This document shows, piece by piece, positions 11,650-23,199 of a stretch of 64,000 nucleotides of DNA. A model generated the notes under the pieces. That model saw only the letters and a program-made list of their open reading frames with translations, was not told the origin of the DNA and ran no database searches. The DNA is from Datisca glomerata. Taxonomy: Eukaryota; Streptophyta; Magnoliopsida; Cucurbitales; Datiscaceae. Numbering within the stretch: the first letter of the stretch is position 1; every line of letters begins with the position of its first letter. The translations under genes were made by a program, and so were the position numbers. The DNA is taken from assembly GCA_003255025.1 (NCBI GenBank), contig QANY01007420.1, positions 80,321 through 144,320 on the forward strand, written 5' to 3'.

Positions 11650-12540
11650 ATGGCACCTAACAAAGTAGATTGTTGCGTTCTTGGCCAACCAAAATCAGCA
11701 CAAAAATCATAATGGTCTTGCTGTTCCTAAGTTTGATGGAAGCCTTCAGCCATAGAGTTTCTGGATATCGAATATGTAGGGTACAGGAAGTGTTGGACTT
11801 CAAGGGAGTTCCAGAAGAGAAAAAGGTGGTGCTTATGGCAACAAGGATTCAGGGTAATGCAGCAGTATGGTGGCAACATCTCCAACTTACCCGAACCAGA
11901 GAAGATGAAAAATAACTCGCATTTTGAGTTTTTACCGTATAGCTTTTAGATGTTGATGTATCAAAAGCTACAAAGTTTACAATAAGGCACGCGAACAGTG
12001 GTATACTGATGAATTTTACCAACTGTTAGGGAGAAATAACGTAGGAGAAACAGGGGAAAAGTTTGTGTCAATGTATCTCAATATATTCCTGATTTCAAGG
12101 CGTTTTTTATCAATTTTGTCCACAATCTTTTTTAAAGACATAAAGGGTGTGGCGATTAGAAAGATAATTATTGCACAAGTTGAAAAAGTTCAAGAATGCT
12201 CATCTTAATATTAACACTAAGAGTCATATCTCAATATAAATTCAAGCGCCTACAAATTTTCTAACAACGACAAATCAAGAGACTCTCATGAATGCTGAAA
12301 CCTCCAAGCAAAAATAAAAGACAAACAGTACTTTGATTGTGGAGAATCCAAGCATGGGCAAGTTCGTTATGAAAAGACAAGCATAGATTATGGGTTTTCC
12401 GTTGATGACGAAGAAGACATGGGCAAAGTTAATTCTCATTTGGATTTTTATAGAGATATCATTAAAGATCATTGTGAAGGAATAAATATACACCTTAGAT
12501 AAAATGTTCTCTACCAAAGGTCAAAGGGCGGCCATGCATT
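11650..12540 (+). pseudogene. Ty3/gypsy gag fragment
   Basis: Read across three frames, the translation follows a gypsy gag: VPKFDGSLQP, then the segment rich in E/K (VLDFKGVPEEKK, LMATRIQGNAAVWWQ), then TDEFYQLLGRNNVGETGEK. A degenerate zinc knuckle lies at about 12328-12378 (YFDCGESKHGQVRYEK, with the last Cys replaced). Several stops and frameshifts are present. Pol (protease, RT, integrase) is not visible downstream, so the element is internally deleted. Confidence 0.8.
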
Positions 12541-12605
12541 AAGAATGGGCACGCATCAAGAGTCAAAAAAGTAAATATATTCACAATTGATAACGGATGC
12601 CTTTA

Positions 12606-12925
12606 CATGGTGAACAGGAAGATGTTTACCTCATAATAGAAATATTTACAATCAGAACGAAAATATGTTTACATCATAATGGAAATATATTTACATCAGA
12701 ATCGGGAAGATACTTACATCAGAAGGGGAAGATATTACCTTAGAACGGGAATGTATTTACATCATAACGGAAATGTATTTACATCGGAACAAAAAGATAT
12801 TTATTTCCGAATGGAAATATATTACTCAGAGCAGGCATATTTACAGTTGCAGAATTAAAATATATTGTCCCTGAACGGAATATATTTACCCAGAACAGAC
12901 ATGTATTTACTTGGATACTTATCTC
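12606..12925 (+). repeat. Degenerate minisatellite, ~24-26 bp unit
   Basis: About 12 imperfect copies of a unit close to CGGAAATGTATTTACATCAGAA run through this stretch. Unit length and sequence vary from copy to copy. It sits where gypsy pol would be expected, between the zinc knuckle and the 3' LTR. Confidence 0.75.
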
Positions 12926-13672
12926 ACTACGAATGTCTTTCGTCGGTCAACGAATGTTGATTAGCCAAAAAGTGATTAAAGTTGTTAGAAAAAATGAAGG
13001 AATCAGACCAAGTCAAAGAACTCTTTCAACTAATCGTTTCTTATGTCAATAATGATTCCCCTTTTTTAAGCTCCATAATAGAAAATAACGATCATCTTGT
13101 AATCAATTATTGTCTAAACTGAGCCTATCAATAAAGATATATAATTATAATAAAAAACAACAAAAAAGAAGAAAAATGCAATAGAATATAAAAAGTATTC
13201 CCATGGTTTTCTTCCCATCAAAGATTTTCTACTTAAAACTACTACGTCAATTATTGATCTTCATCTAGTTTTCAAATTATTCTCCCATTATTCTATGAGG
13301 ATAATCTACAGCTATCTCTATAACAGTGGATTTTTCACCTTACAAGCATTAAGATAGAGATTATTCACCAATTGAAAGTAGTCATTGGCTTGAGATGGAG
13401 TCAATAAGTAATTTAGACGATAATTTAGATAAGTGTCAAATTCAAAATGTTATTCAATCAATATATGTGAATTATGTTGGAGTTAAAGATTTTCTTATGA
13501 TCTAGGATTTCCATCAAGATAGAATCACAATGCAATTCAAGAATGTAATGAAGACTGCTAAACATTCTTTTCATATCAAGAATATATTGACCATTTTGTT
13601 CACTTCAAGTATCTTATCATGTAGAGAGAGATTTTAATTCCAAAAATGAAACTCAAGGACGAGTTTTGTTCA

Positions 13673-13684
13673 GGCAGAGGAGAA
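13673..13684 (+). other. Polypurine tract of gypsy element
   Basis: GGCAGAGGAGAA lies directly before the 3' LTR start TGATACATG. The upstream ..ACGAGTTTTGTTCAGGCAG.. resembles the usual gypsy pol C terminus. Confidence 0.7.
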
Positions 13685-13735
13685 TGATACATGATGCAAA
13701 ATACGAATCAATTATAGCAATATTTTTTATTGATT

Positions 13736-13787
<52 letters not shown>

Positions 13788-14251
13788 TTGATTAAATTTT
13801 ATAATTTTTAGATTTATATTTTTCATGATTTTATTTTCTTTTTTAAGTGAGTTTTTAAAGATATAGTAATTGAAATAAGTACTCATTATGAGAGTATATT
13901 ATTTAGAAGTTATTTTATGATATTTCCATCTTCATTGGGATGTTATTTAGGATGATTTTAGGATATTATTTAGGAATGATTTTGGGATAGTTCTAGTTAT
14001 TTTACAATAATCCTAGTTTTTTTTTTAATTTTTAATTTTCATATTCAAAGACTTTGTAGCCCAGGAAATCAGACTTAGTTTAATAAAATTTCAGAGAGAG
14101 TATTTCTATTTTCTCTAAAAAAAACTACAATTATGAGCGATTCGATTAGAGTTTGATGTCTAATTAGTTGATATTTGTGCGCGAATCAATAATCCTTTAG
14201 AAATTTTTAACTTTCCGTGCGAGTCTTTCTCGTAAAAATTCCGCTACATCA
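13685..14251 (+). repeat. 3' LTR of Ty3/gypsy element
   Basis: It starts TGATACATGATG after the PPT and ends CCGCTACATCA, the same end as the 5' LTR remnant. It contains a pure (AT)22 tract at 13741-13784. Confidence 0.75.
13741..13784. repeat. (AT)22 microsatellite
   Basis: Uninterrupted AT dinucleotide run of 44 bp inside the gypsy 3' LTR. Confidence 0.98.
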
Positions 14252-14580
14252 AGAAGCATTTTCCAACCGACGTAGATTTGGTTGAATTTTAGAAGCCAAA
14301 ATTACGACGTTTTCTCTCAGCTAACGGCAGTAGAACGACTGTGGATGGAATGTTAGTTTTAATTAAAAAACATAACTCTAGGGTAGTCACAGATGACAAA
14401 AATAATATTTCAAGATTATAGCGACAAAAAATGTAAATTTAAAAGGAGTATTTTGTAATTTTCTTTTTTTCATAAGAACTGATATTATTTTAATGTTTGA
14501 TATAGCAATGTAATACGAGATATAAATTTTTGTGCATCTCAAAGAGATATTACAAAAGACAAGCACAAGAGATAGTGTGT

Positions 14581-14710
14581 CAGAATCTCATGTGCTAGAA
14601 GGAAGAAGAGAAAATAACTTTAAAACCTGAATACATTGTACAAAAGTAAAACAGAAGTACCTTGATATTATGGTGCAACCTTGAAAGTGAGCAACGAAAC
14701 TGTCATATTT
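14581..14710 (+). repeat. Copy of the sequence found downstream of NAA40
   Basis: This matches 38758-38882 in the same orientation, sharing GAATCT.ATGTG.T, GAAGTACCTTGATATTATGG-like and CTTGAAAGTGA blocks. It lies just outside the left inverted repeat of the Mutator-like element. Confidence 0.75.
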
Positions 14711-14800
14711 GAGTGACTGTTCCCAACTTCGTCAATGAGAGGAATTCGTCAGCAGGTTTGCCCATCTGCATCATGACATATATTGAACCTTAGATCACTT

Positions 14801-14934
14801 TGCACATTTGGATATAGATAGACAATTATGTTTGTTGAGTCGTGTGACCCTACATTTTCACTTACCTCATCTAATGGTTTAAAAACTGTCACATGTCCAA
14901 ATTGAGAAAAAATAAAAAAGCAACTTTACCTTTC
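14801..14934 (+). repeat. Left terminal inverted repeat of MULE
   Basis: Its reverse complement aligns with 17273-17402. Shared blocks include CAACAAACATAATTGTC, TTTTTAAACCATT and GAAAGGTAAA. The outer limit is approximate. Confidence 0.8.
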
Positions 14935-15019
14935 TCCCTACAGTTTCTTCGTTTCCTTCCATCTACAACTTTGGATATACTCAATTGGATCAAAAGAATT
15001 ATCTTCGAAGTAGAAGGCA

Positions 15020-15885
15020 GTGGACTTTGATCTATGGAGAAGTAGGGAGTTTATTACGCCACTTTCAGCAAGAGTCACTAGATAATCCTCCTTTTATTAT
15101 GCAATGCAATTGGATATGGAATGGCAAATAACAAATATATTGTGGGCTGATGCAAAAATAATTATAGATTATACTTATTTTGGTGATGTAGTGTCCTTTG
15201 ATACTACATATAGTACAAATAATGCATATAGACCTCTTGCTTTATTTGCTGGATTTAACCACTATAGGGGAGTTGTGATCATTCGGGGCTGCACTTTTGT
15301 ATGATGAAACAATTGACTCTTTTAAATGGTTGTTTGATACATTTTTAGAAACACACCAAAAAAAGAAGTCTAAAACAATTTTCAGTGATCAAGATGCTGC
15401 GACTGCAAGAGCATTAGCTGAAGTGATGCCAGAAACATATCATGGATTGTGCACTTGGCATTTGATGCAGAATGGCATAAAACACTTGGATAATATGATG
15501 AAGGATGAGTCTAATATAGATATCGAAGCATGCATATACCAATATGAGGAGGAAATCGAGTTCCATGTAGCATAGATCGTGATTATGAAATTCAAGAAAA
15601 TACATGGTTGAAAAACATGTATCAAGTGAAGGAGAATTGGGCTAATTATTATATGAAGAATGCATTGACTTTAGGAGTAAGAAGTACCCAACTTAGTATA
15701 AGTTTGGATGTGGATTTTAAGAGTTGCTTGAGCCCAGATTTTGACATGTTTTATTTTTTCAAACACTTCGAGAGGGTTGTAAATGATAAGCGGTACAATG
15801 AGTTGCAATCTGAGTATAATTCGAGGCAAAAATTACCAAGATTGAAGATGGAGTTTTCCCTGTACTTCATTAAGTTGCCCAAGTA
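15020..15885 (+). pseudogene. FAR1/FHY3-type MULE transposase, broken
   Basis: The translation follows a FAR1-related transposase: GSLLRHFQQESLDN, then ITNILWADAK, VSFDTTYSTN (first catalytic Asp), RPLALFAGFNHYRG, then LYDETIDSFKWLFDTFLE, TIFSDQDAAT (second Asp), MPETYHGLCTWHLMQN and VKENWANYYMKN. A one-base frameshift near 15290 and a stop near 15575 split the frame. It lies between inverted repeats, so it is the element's own transposase and not a host FAR1 regulator. Confidence 0.85.
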
Positions 15886-16696
15886 ATAGACGACCAAAAA
15901 GTTGGATTGAAAAGCAATCCAAGAGAAGGAAACGAAAGGTGTTTCCAATATCTTGCAAAGAAATATTCTCACGATAATTTTAGTTTCAAAGTTTGTAGAT
16001 TGTGATAACATTGGATACATAATTTATTTTTAATATAACCTTCTTATGGAAATAGGAGAATGAAACGATTAACTATAATGTCGTTGAGTTATCCAAGTCA
16101 TATCATCATTATAACGTAATAAAAATCAAATGACTTTTTAAATAGAGTATTAGTATACATGCTAAATTTCTTCCTATCATGTGTGTCACAGGGTGTGGAG
16201 TTATCTCGTTTTGTACCATGTACGAGACCTTTAGACACCAACCACAAACAAAGCAATATAGCTTTTTTCGAGATAATTGATGGTACATAACATATGAATC
16301 CAAAATGTTAATAGCAACATGGTATATCGAATTTTCGAGAGGAAGATATGGAAGATTTGGTGTATTTTGAGTAACCTTGTGTATATATATTGAAATTGAT
16401 GTATATTTTGAAACATATAAAATGTATAGGACACTATACACATATATATAAAGAAGTTCTAGTGAATGATTGACGTTTGAATAAGAATGGTAAATTTCAA
16501 CTCTTTCTAATAAGCATACTATTGATAGTTTAAGTATTTTGTAGTTCTATATATTAGACAGTAATATTAATGGAGTTCTCTTTATTTTTTAGCAAATTGG
16601 GTATAAAACTCAATTGTAATTACATTTCATAACATGTAACTATTTAACAATAATATCAGCTGAGTTTCTATTTTAATTTTAACAAACTAAGTACAA

Positions 16697-16856
16697 AAAA
16701 CTCCATTTTTATTACATTACACAAGAATGTAAGCTTCAAAACAACAGAGACTTAAGAAAAAAATAGTTGCACTATAAAAACTCAATTTTTTTTACATCAA
16801 ATAGGAATGTAAGCTTCAAAACAACATGATGTGAGAAAAAAATAGTTGTAGCTGTG
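16697..16856 (+). repeat. Tandem duplication, ~80-bp unit
   Basis: Two adjacent copies share AACTC.ATTTTT..TTACAT, GAATGTAAGCTTCAAAACAA and GAAAAAAATAGTTG. It lies in the non-coding 3' part of the MULE. Confidence 0.8.
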
Positions 16857-16880
16857 CCCTTTTCCATCCTCACCAAAACT

Positions 16881-16994
16881 CATAAGAATTCATCACCACT
16901 TTCACAAAACCCATATGAATTCATCACCATCTTCCCAAAACCCATAAAAATTCATCACCATTTTCATAAAACTCATAAGAATCCACCCATCTCC
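16881..16994 (+). repeat. 31-bp tandem repeat, 3.7 copies
   Basis: Copies start at 16881, 16911, 16942 and 16973, each close to CATAAGAATTCATCACCATT followed by TTCACAAAAC. It is inside the MULE, upstream of its right inverted repeat. Confidence 0.9.
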
Positions 16995-17272
16995 AAGTAA
17001 AGCCAATTTAATCATTTCTAAAAACTGTCAAATGATTAAAAGACCACCTCTGTAAATTGAGAAATACTTTCATACCAAATCCAACATTGGTATCAAGGGC
17101 CTCCAGTGAGGCAATGTCGAGAAAAGAGAAGAAACCCTAAATTCTAGCATCAATTTGATGAAAATGATTAATCATGCCCAGGATTAAGTTGGAGAACAAG
17201 AAATTGGAGATTGAAGAGCAACGAAGAAAAATATGATGGAAAGAATAGTCTGAAGTTTTGTTGTTTTAATAT

Positions 17273-17402
17273 GAAAGGTAAAATTGCTTTTTACTTTTTC
17301 TCATATTAGACATGTAGCACTTTTTAAACCATTGAATGAGTTAGGTGAGAATGTAAGGCCATGATTCAACAAACATAATTGTCACTGTATCCTGCACATT
17401 TT
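17273..17402 (-). repeat. Right terminal inverted repeat of MULE
   Basis: Inverted partner of 14801-14934. The element enclosed by the pair is about 2.6 kb. Confidence 0.8.
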
Positions 17403-17950
17403 AACCTCGCATTAGCAATCCGCTAGTGTCGGAGGAATTTTTCGTGTTGGAGTTATTACACATCAATTGTAAAAAAATTGTTGGTCAATTTATAAGTACG
17501 AGGAAAACTCTAATTTTACAAACTTTTTTTAGGGTTGAGAATGTTTAATGTCACTCAACCACTACTATACTGTTAACTTTTAAGAACAGTCAGGCTTAGA
17601 TTTTAATAACAGTTAATATTAGTCGTTTCATAAATGTACATTATTACATATAATAACGTCTTGAAAACAATTGTTCTTATAAGGTTAAGTTTATTACTTT
17701 TGAAGGAGAAACTACCTTTTTAGTCTATTAAATTTCACAAATTTATCAAAATAGTGCACTAACTTTTACTTTGTCTAAAATCATATATTTTTTCAATTTT
17801 TGTTTCGATTTAGTTCTTCCGTCAATCTTTGTTGGTTTTTCATTCCATATTGCTAACGTAAACGCCATGTAGGCAACATGTGGATGCGATGCTTATTGAC
17901 TACGTAATGTTGAATTATGGTTAATAGGGATTTTCGATAAAGTCCCAACA
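17403..17950. other. Non-coding, probable 5' LTR of next copia element
   Basis: No ORF is recognised. The stretch ends ..AAGTCCCAACA directly before a PBS, so its 3' part is likely LTR. The left LTR edge was not found. Confidence 0.35.
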
Positions 17951-17965
17951 ATTGGTATTAGAGCC
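17951..17965 (+). other. Primer binding site, copia element 2
   Basis: ATTGGTATTAGAGCC differs by one base from the consensus plant copia PBS (TTGGTATCAGAGC). Confidence 0.75.
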
Positions 17966-18059
17966 TGGTTGGCGTGATTAACAGTTCATATCAGTAATGA
18001 AAGTGAATACAAGAAGAATGATTAGTTTGAATGAGACTAATTGATAATTGTAGAAGGAA

Positions 18060-19371
18060 ACATGGAGATTTTCTTTTACTGTAGAAAGTTTCATGACCTC
18101 GCTAAAGGCGATACTACGAAGCCGGTTAACACGAGTAAGGAAGATTATGAATTACTGAACAAATAAGTCTTCGGTTACATCGTCAATCTGTGGATGATAA
18201 TGCATATCTTTATATAGTGAGTGAAACCTCTGCACCTCTTTGTGGATGATGTTAGAAGAGTTAAATGAAAGAAAAATAGATGTGAATAAAGCTCTTGAGA
18301 TACAAAGCACGTGAATCTAAAATACAAAGAGGGAGCCTCAATTACAGAACACATGAATGAGATTCAGAGTATCTTCAATCAACTTTCTTCGATGAAAATG
18401 GTTCTTGTTAACGAGCTTCAAGCCCTGTTGGTTCTTGGTTCTCTATCAGATAGTTTGGAGATAATGATAGTATCACTGGGTAATTCCTCTCTTGATGGTC
18501 AAGTCTCTACGAGTTTGATTAAGAACAGTTTGTTGAATGATGAAACAATAAGAAAATCTCTAGGTTCTCAATCAGTCAACTCAAGGCGTTTGTTACAAAA
18601 AAAACAGGTGACGTCAAATTGGGTAGTCAATAGCACAATGATGCAACAAAGACAATTGCAACCACCAGTCCAGAAGTGTCAGTTATCTCACTAGGGAACT
18701 TAGTCAATGGCATATGCCTAGACACATATTGGGTAGCCAATAGCACTGTCACTATACATGCATCCTACAAAAGGGATATTTTCTCATATTACATATCAGA
18801 TGACTTCAGTGCTATGAAGATGAGGAATGATGGTGCCTCAAAGATTACATGAACTGAAGATGTGTCTCTAAATATGAATATCGAGTGCAATCTATTCTCA
18901 AGAATATGAAACACGTTCTAAATGGAAGTACACCAAAGGGTCAATGGTAGTAGTTAGAGGAAGGAAAAATCATACGCTCTATAAGACAACTGTAAAGATC
19001 ACAGAGCGTTTAGTAAAAGTAGTGAGGAAAAATACCATTACTGAGTTACCTTACAAGAGATAGTGTGTTTAGCTGAGAAGAAAACTATCAGATTTCAAGA
19101 TGTGAAATTCCTCGATGAACAGACCATTGAAGATTTGGCGATAGTTGAGAAGTTTCAGTCTTATGTGATTTGGTTAAATTTGTTCCCTACATCTACATGG
19201 AAGCATGATGACAGAGATACGGATGTGATTGTTAATGAAGGTGTTATTGATAAGTCAGCAATACAGGATGCTCAGCCACATGTAGTGCCACCAGCTGATG
19301 TGATTATCCAGCTACAAAGGTCTAGTAGAAGCGAGAATCCTCTGCTATATATACTTGAGGTGAGAATGTAA
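18060..19371 (+). pseudogene. Ty1/copia gag-pol remnant
   Basis: The gag part (UBN2-like) is visible at about 18200-18620: NLKYKEGASITEHMNEIQ, FNQLSSM, LGSLSDSLE. A protease-like stretch near 18720-18850 reads WVANSTVTIHASYKRDIFS with the catalytic DSG replaced. The next coding block (19063-19371) jumps to the integrase C-terminal region: FQDVKFLDEQTIEDL and VIIQLQRSSRSENP. Most of integrase, RT and RNase H are deleted. Stops occur throughout. Confidence 0.75.
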
Positions 19372-19591
19372 TTTTTACTAATGGGAGAGATCTACAGAAT
19401 TACAAAAGATCTGAGATAGATAGCAACTAATAAAAGTGGTTAAGATCCATATACAAAGGGATGAAAGCTATGCATCATAACCACACTAACTGGTGAAGCT
19501 GTAGACGAGGACTTTACCTAAGAAAAATTATAACGTATACCATAAGATAGTCGGTAAGACGGAATCCTCTACATTATCGGGAGGGTAGTTT

Positions 19592-19860
19592 TGTTGGATT
19601 ATTTCTCCATGTGGAGGAAGATTTTGCCTCGATCCAATTTACAGGCCTAAATGGGCTTAGTCCTTAGCAGGCACATTTAACCATGTATTACCGACGTAGA
19701 TGTAAGGATAAAAGTGCAATAGTTCATTCGCACTAGGGTAGTCCACCTTGAGTCAAGTTGTCAAGGTGATGAAGTGAGCCGCCTCTACATAATCGAGGCG
19801 AAGAAAAGAAAAGCCTTCTAACACAGTATACAGACAAGAAGTTGTAATAGTATAGATTTG
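19592..19860 (+). repeat. 3' LTR start of copia element 2
   Basis: A purine-rich CGGGAGGGTAGTTT (19578-19591) precedes TGTTGGATTATTTCTCC, the usual copia PPT/LTR junction. The right limit is uncertain. Confidence 0.6.
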
Positions 19861-20005
19861 TATGTGATAGCCACTTTTTTTTTGGGAAATTTATAGATCC
19901 AGATAAGTTTAGGACCAGTGTTTTAATAAATGTATGATTTTCTAGAGATGAATAACAAGTTACTATAAATATCAATAATTATTGACTAAAATTTCATTAA
20001 TCTAA

Positions 20006-20442
20006 GAGGTGTTTATAAATATTTCGGGTAGATATAGAATATGTCAAATTGACTACTCATCCGATTGTTTAATTCTAGGGAGTCAATTAATGCTGGACAT
20101 CAATAAAAAATTTTGAATTTAAAAATTGGTAGAACTTACTCAAAACATCAAAATGTTTGAAAAACACTAAAAACCGCACATGAACTATATTCTATTTAAG
20201 GAGTGTTTAATCATGTAGATATAAAATATATCTTTTATTGATGGTAAATAGAAATAAATTCTATTTAACGGGTGTTTCAAAAAAATTCAGGTAGATGTAG
20301 AATATATCATTGTTGACTATTTATCTAATTACTTAATTATAGGGGGTCAATTAATGTTGACATCAACAAAAAATTTTAAATTTTAAAAATTGGTAGAAAC
20401 CACTAAGAAATCAAAATAATTGAAAAGCACTCAAAAATCACA
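20006..20442 (+). repeat. Direct repeat pair, ~263-bp spacing
   Basis: 20006-20185 and 20269-20442 align, with GGTGTTT, GTAGAT.TAGAATAT, GTCAATTAATG and AAATTGGTAGAA in common. No ORF is present. It could be an LTR or satellite fragment. Confidence 0.75.
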
Positions 20443-20489
20443 CAGAGATATTTGACTGGCTACAAGTACAAGTAAAGATGAGATATTTA

Positions 20490-21044
20490 AACAACATTAG
20501 CAATCACGCCCGCGTCTTGGTTGCATCCATGTTCCTCATTAGGATGCTTTGACCTTCGGCTTTCGGCCTCATCATTAATCTCGTTGGTCTGATGGGAATG
20601 GCACAAGTGATGTTGCAAGTACTGAGAGTCCCCTCTGACTTCATCGTGCGGCTCGGATATGCGAGGTGCATTCCAGCTGTGATCCCTTCCTCCTCGAGCT
20701 GAGCGACCTGGTACTGGGCTATGGCTACACCTCTTTTATCTGGTACGTCCGTGTGCAACCCGGTGTCAGGGCGTGTGTTCCCTTCTTCTCTCATTCCTCT
20801 CTTCACTACTACTTCCCCTCTAGAGGTCGGCAACTTCCTTGGTGAGGTGCTCCACCTTCTCCAACAAGAGAATGATGGTCAGATCAGTACCATTAAATGG
20901 TTTTTGACCCACTGAAATTGTTACTAGAGCTATGCGAATCCGGCTCTCTCCTCTTGTTAGTTCTATTGGATTTCTGGGGATATTTCCCACAGATAAATCT
21001 TCGTGGTGGTCGTTTTGTCCTGGATTTGCTCTCTTGTTCACCAT
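20490..21044 (-). pseudogene. Second gag start of Tat-like gypsy element
   Basis: The gag frame starts at 21044 (MVNKRANPGQNDHHEDLSVG) and continues with interruptions to about 20500. It is a second copy of the gag start seen at 27270-26700 and follows its own LTR and PBS. The copy ends abruptly near 20490. Confidence 0.75.
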
Positions 21045-21125
21045 TATGATAGAAAAATTGATTTTATTTTTTACTGAACTTCAAGGAAGATCTCACTCGT
21101 TTCCCACAGACGGCGGAAAACTATA

Positions 21126-21776
21126 GATAATCAAAATCTACCATCGAATCGAATTTCCATGTGTCACCCAATGAACTCACTAATTTGTAAAACAATGAAA
21201 TGACGAAGGATTATCCTGACACCGGTATGGTGCCAGCCTAATATACTCCGACGCTCAAGTCAGTAGAATGTCTCTAGTATGGTATTATTGAAGACTGAGA
21301 GAATGCATACCATTTTTATGAGAGGTCATCATTTATTTATAATGAAGGAATGAGAACATTTCAGAGATTATCCCCCCCAAATCAGGTGCTCTCATTGTTA
21401 TCTCCTTCAGTTGTTATCTTACCACTTTAAAAAACTCTAAGGTTATCTTGGGAATGTTGAGATTGTGTCTCTGCTACGTCAGAGGGGATGAGCTCTCGGC
21501 CATGATGAGCCATTGGTCATCCTAGTGACCTTGGACATGATGAGCCATCGATCTTCTTCTGACCTCAGAACATGATGAGCCCTCGGTCATCTTGTGACAT
21601 CAGACATGATTCGCCCTCGATCATCTTGGTGACCTTGGGCCTTATCAAGTTGGTCCAACTCCTCAAGCCCTTGGGTTGGGGGTTTATGGCCCTTGTTTAT
21701 AAGATAAATGTTGGCCCTTGTCCTAAATCCTCATTTGAAGTGGGCTACAGCCCATGTGTTTTATTTATCCCTCACA
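21126..21776 (-). repeat. Internal LTR of Tat-like gypsy element
   Basis: On the - strand a PPT (AGAAGTGGGGGTAAAC, 21777-21792) leads to TGTGAGGGATAAAT at 21776. The other side ends near 21126, before TTTTCCGCCGTCTGTGGGAA, the PBS and leader typical of plant gypsy elements. It contains a ~35-bp repeat (CATGATGAGCCCTCGGTCAT) in about four copies (21500-21640). Confidence 0.8.
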
Positions 21777-22195
21777 GTTTACCCCCACTTCTCAAGTATA
21801 GAGCGTAGTGCTAGAGTTGGGAAGTAAGTGTTAGTGGGAGTGATGAGCTTCATCTCAAATTCTAAGTTAACCGGTGTCACTGATTGTGAGTCATTTATCT
21901 GTAGCGTACTTTAGGTCGGCAACTGCACGACTTTATATTCATGCCTATGGTACGCTTTAATGCCAAAATAAGCTGAATGTTGAACGAAGCTTGAATGCTT
22001 GGACATTGATACGTCAGATCTAGTCGAGCGCACTCTACTCTGCAGGACTGGGTGAGCGCTCATTGGGCTAAGACTTGGAGGGTCTTCCCGGGTGCTCAAC
22101 GGGCCTAGCCTTACTAGGCATGGTCGAGGTCTCAATGCACTTGCTCTTGCGTGCCTTGGCCCAAGTGTTGATAAAGCCTCATCTGGTTGTGGCTT

Positions 22196-23030
22196 CAGGT
22201 GAGGTCTTTTATCCGAGGGTTCCATATCCTCGAGTGCCATGAGATATTGTCGCGTCTTTTTAACCTTGGTAGGGTCATTTTCCAAATCATCCGAGGGGGT
22301 TCTATGACATTGACTGCCATGAAATATTATCGTGGTCTTTTTACCCTAGATAGGGTCTTTTTCCAAATGATCTTATGTGATAAGGATGCCTCATTAGGCC
22401 ATCACCTTGGGTTAGGCCTTTTTCCCTACATAGGGTCTATTTCCATATCATCTTATATGATAAGGTTGCCTTTTAGCCATGGTCTTGGGCGAGGTCTTTC
22501 ATCCAAGGGTTCAATGTCCTCAGGCACCATGAATTGTTACAGTGGTCTTTTCTCCTTATGTAGGGCATTTCTCCAACCATCTTAAGTGATAGTAGGCTTC
22601 ATCTTGTCGTGGCCATGGCTGAGGTCTTCCTTCTCAGGGTTCTATGACCTCGGAAGCCCTATACAATGTCTCTTTTCTCAAAATCATCTCGGGTGATAAT
22701 GAGGCCTCATCTTAGCCATGGTCTTAGATGAGGTCTTCCACCGAGTGTACTATGACCTCGGGGGCCATGAAATATTATCGTGGTCTTTCCGCCCTATGTA
22801 GGGACTTTTCTCCATATCATCTCAAGTGATAAGGAGGCTTCGTTAGGCTGTCGCCTTGGTTGAGGTCTTTCGACCGAGAGTTCCATGATCTTGGGTGCCA
22901 TGAAGTATTACTACGGTCTTTTCTCCCCACGTAGGGACTTTTCTCTAGATCATCTTTAGTGAAAAATAGGCTCATCTGGTCGTGGCCTTGGGTGAGGTCT
23001 TCCATCTGAGAGTTCTATGACCCCGTGCAT
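22196..23030 (+). repeat. ~131-bp tandem repeat between integrase and LTR
   Basis: About six to seven degenerate copies occur. GAGGTCTT(C/T)C occurs at 22199, 22491, 22621, 22731, 22862 and 22994. Each copy also has CCATGAA.TATT, TAGGG.CTTTTC and ATCATCT..GTGATAA. Reading frames through it (for example 22187-22585) are repeat sequence, not genes. Tandem repeats 3' of pol are characteristic of the Tat/Ogre group. Confidence 0.9.
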
Positions 23031-23199
23031 GCTTTTCATTTACCTTAGAACAAGACTCTTTATTTGATAAATAATCTAAAAAAATACTCTTTAAACCTTA
23101 ACTTTCTTGTGAATACAACTTATTGAAATAAATTGCTAAAGAAAATTGAACTAAAAACAAACACTTAATGGTTGTAAATCCTTAAGCTATTCGTATTCC

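Noticed and set aside
15104..15886. Host FAR1/FHY3 transcription factor
   Set aside because: Frameshifted, lacks the N-terminal FAR1 DNA-binding domain, and sits between MULE inverted repeats.
20504..22285. Several ORFs on both strands
   Set aside because: They lie in gag or LTR sequence of the gypsy element or are shadows of it; none is a host gene.
22187..22585. ORF of 132 codons with apparent internal repeats
   Set aside because: Made by the 131-bp tandem DNA repeat of the gypsy element, not by a protein repeat.
22196..23030. CRISPR-like repeat spacing
   Set aside because: Units are contiguous degenerate 131-bp repeats with no constant short repeat and variable spacer, and the DNA is plant nuclear.
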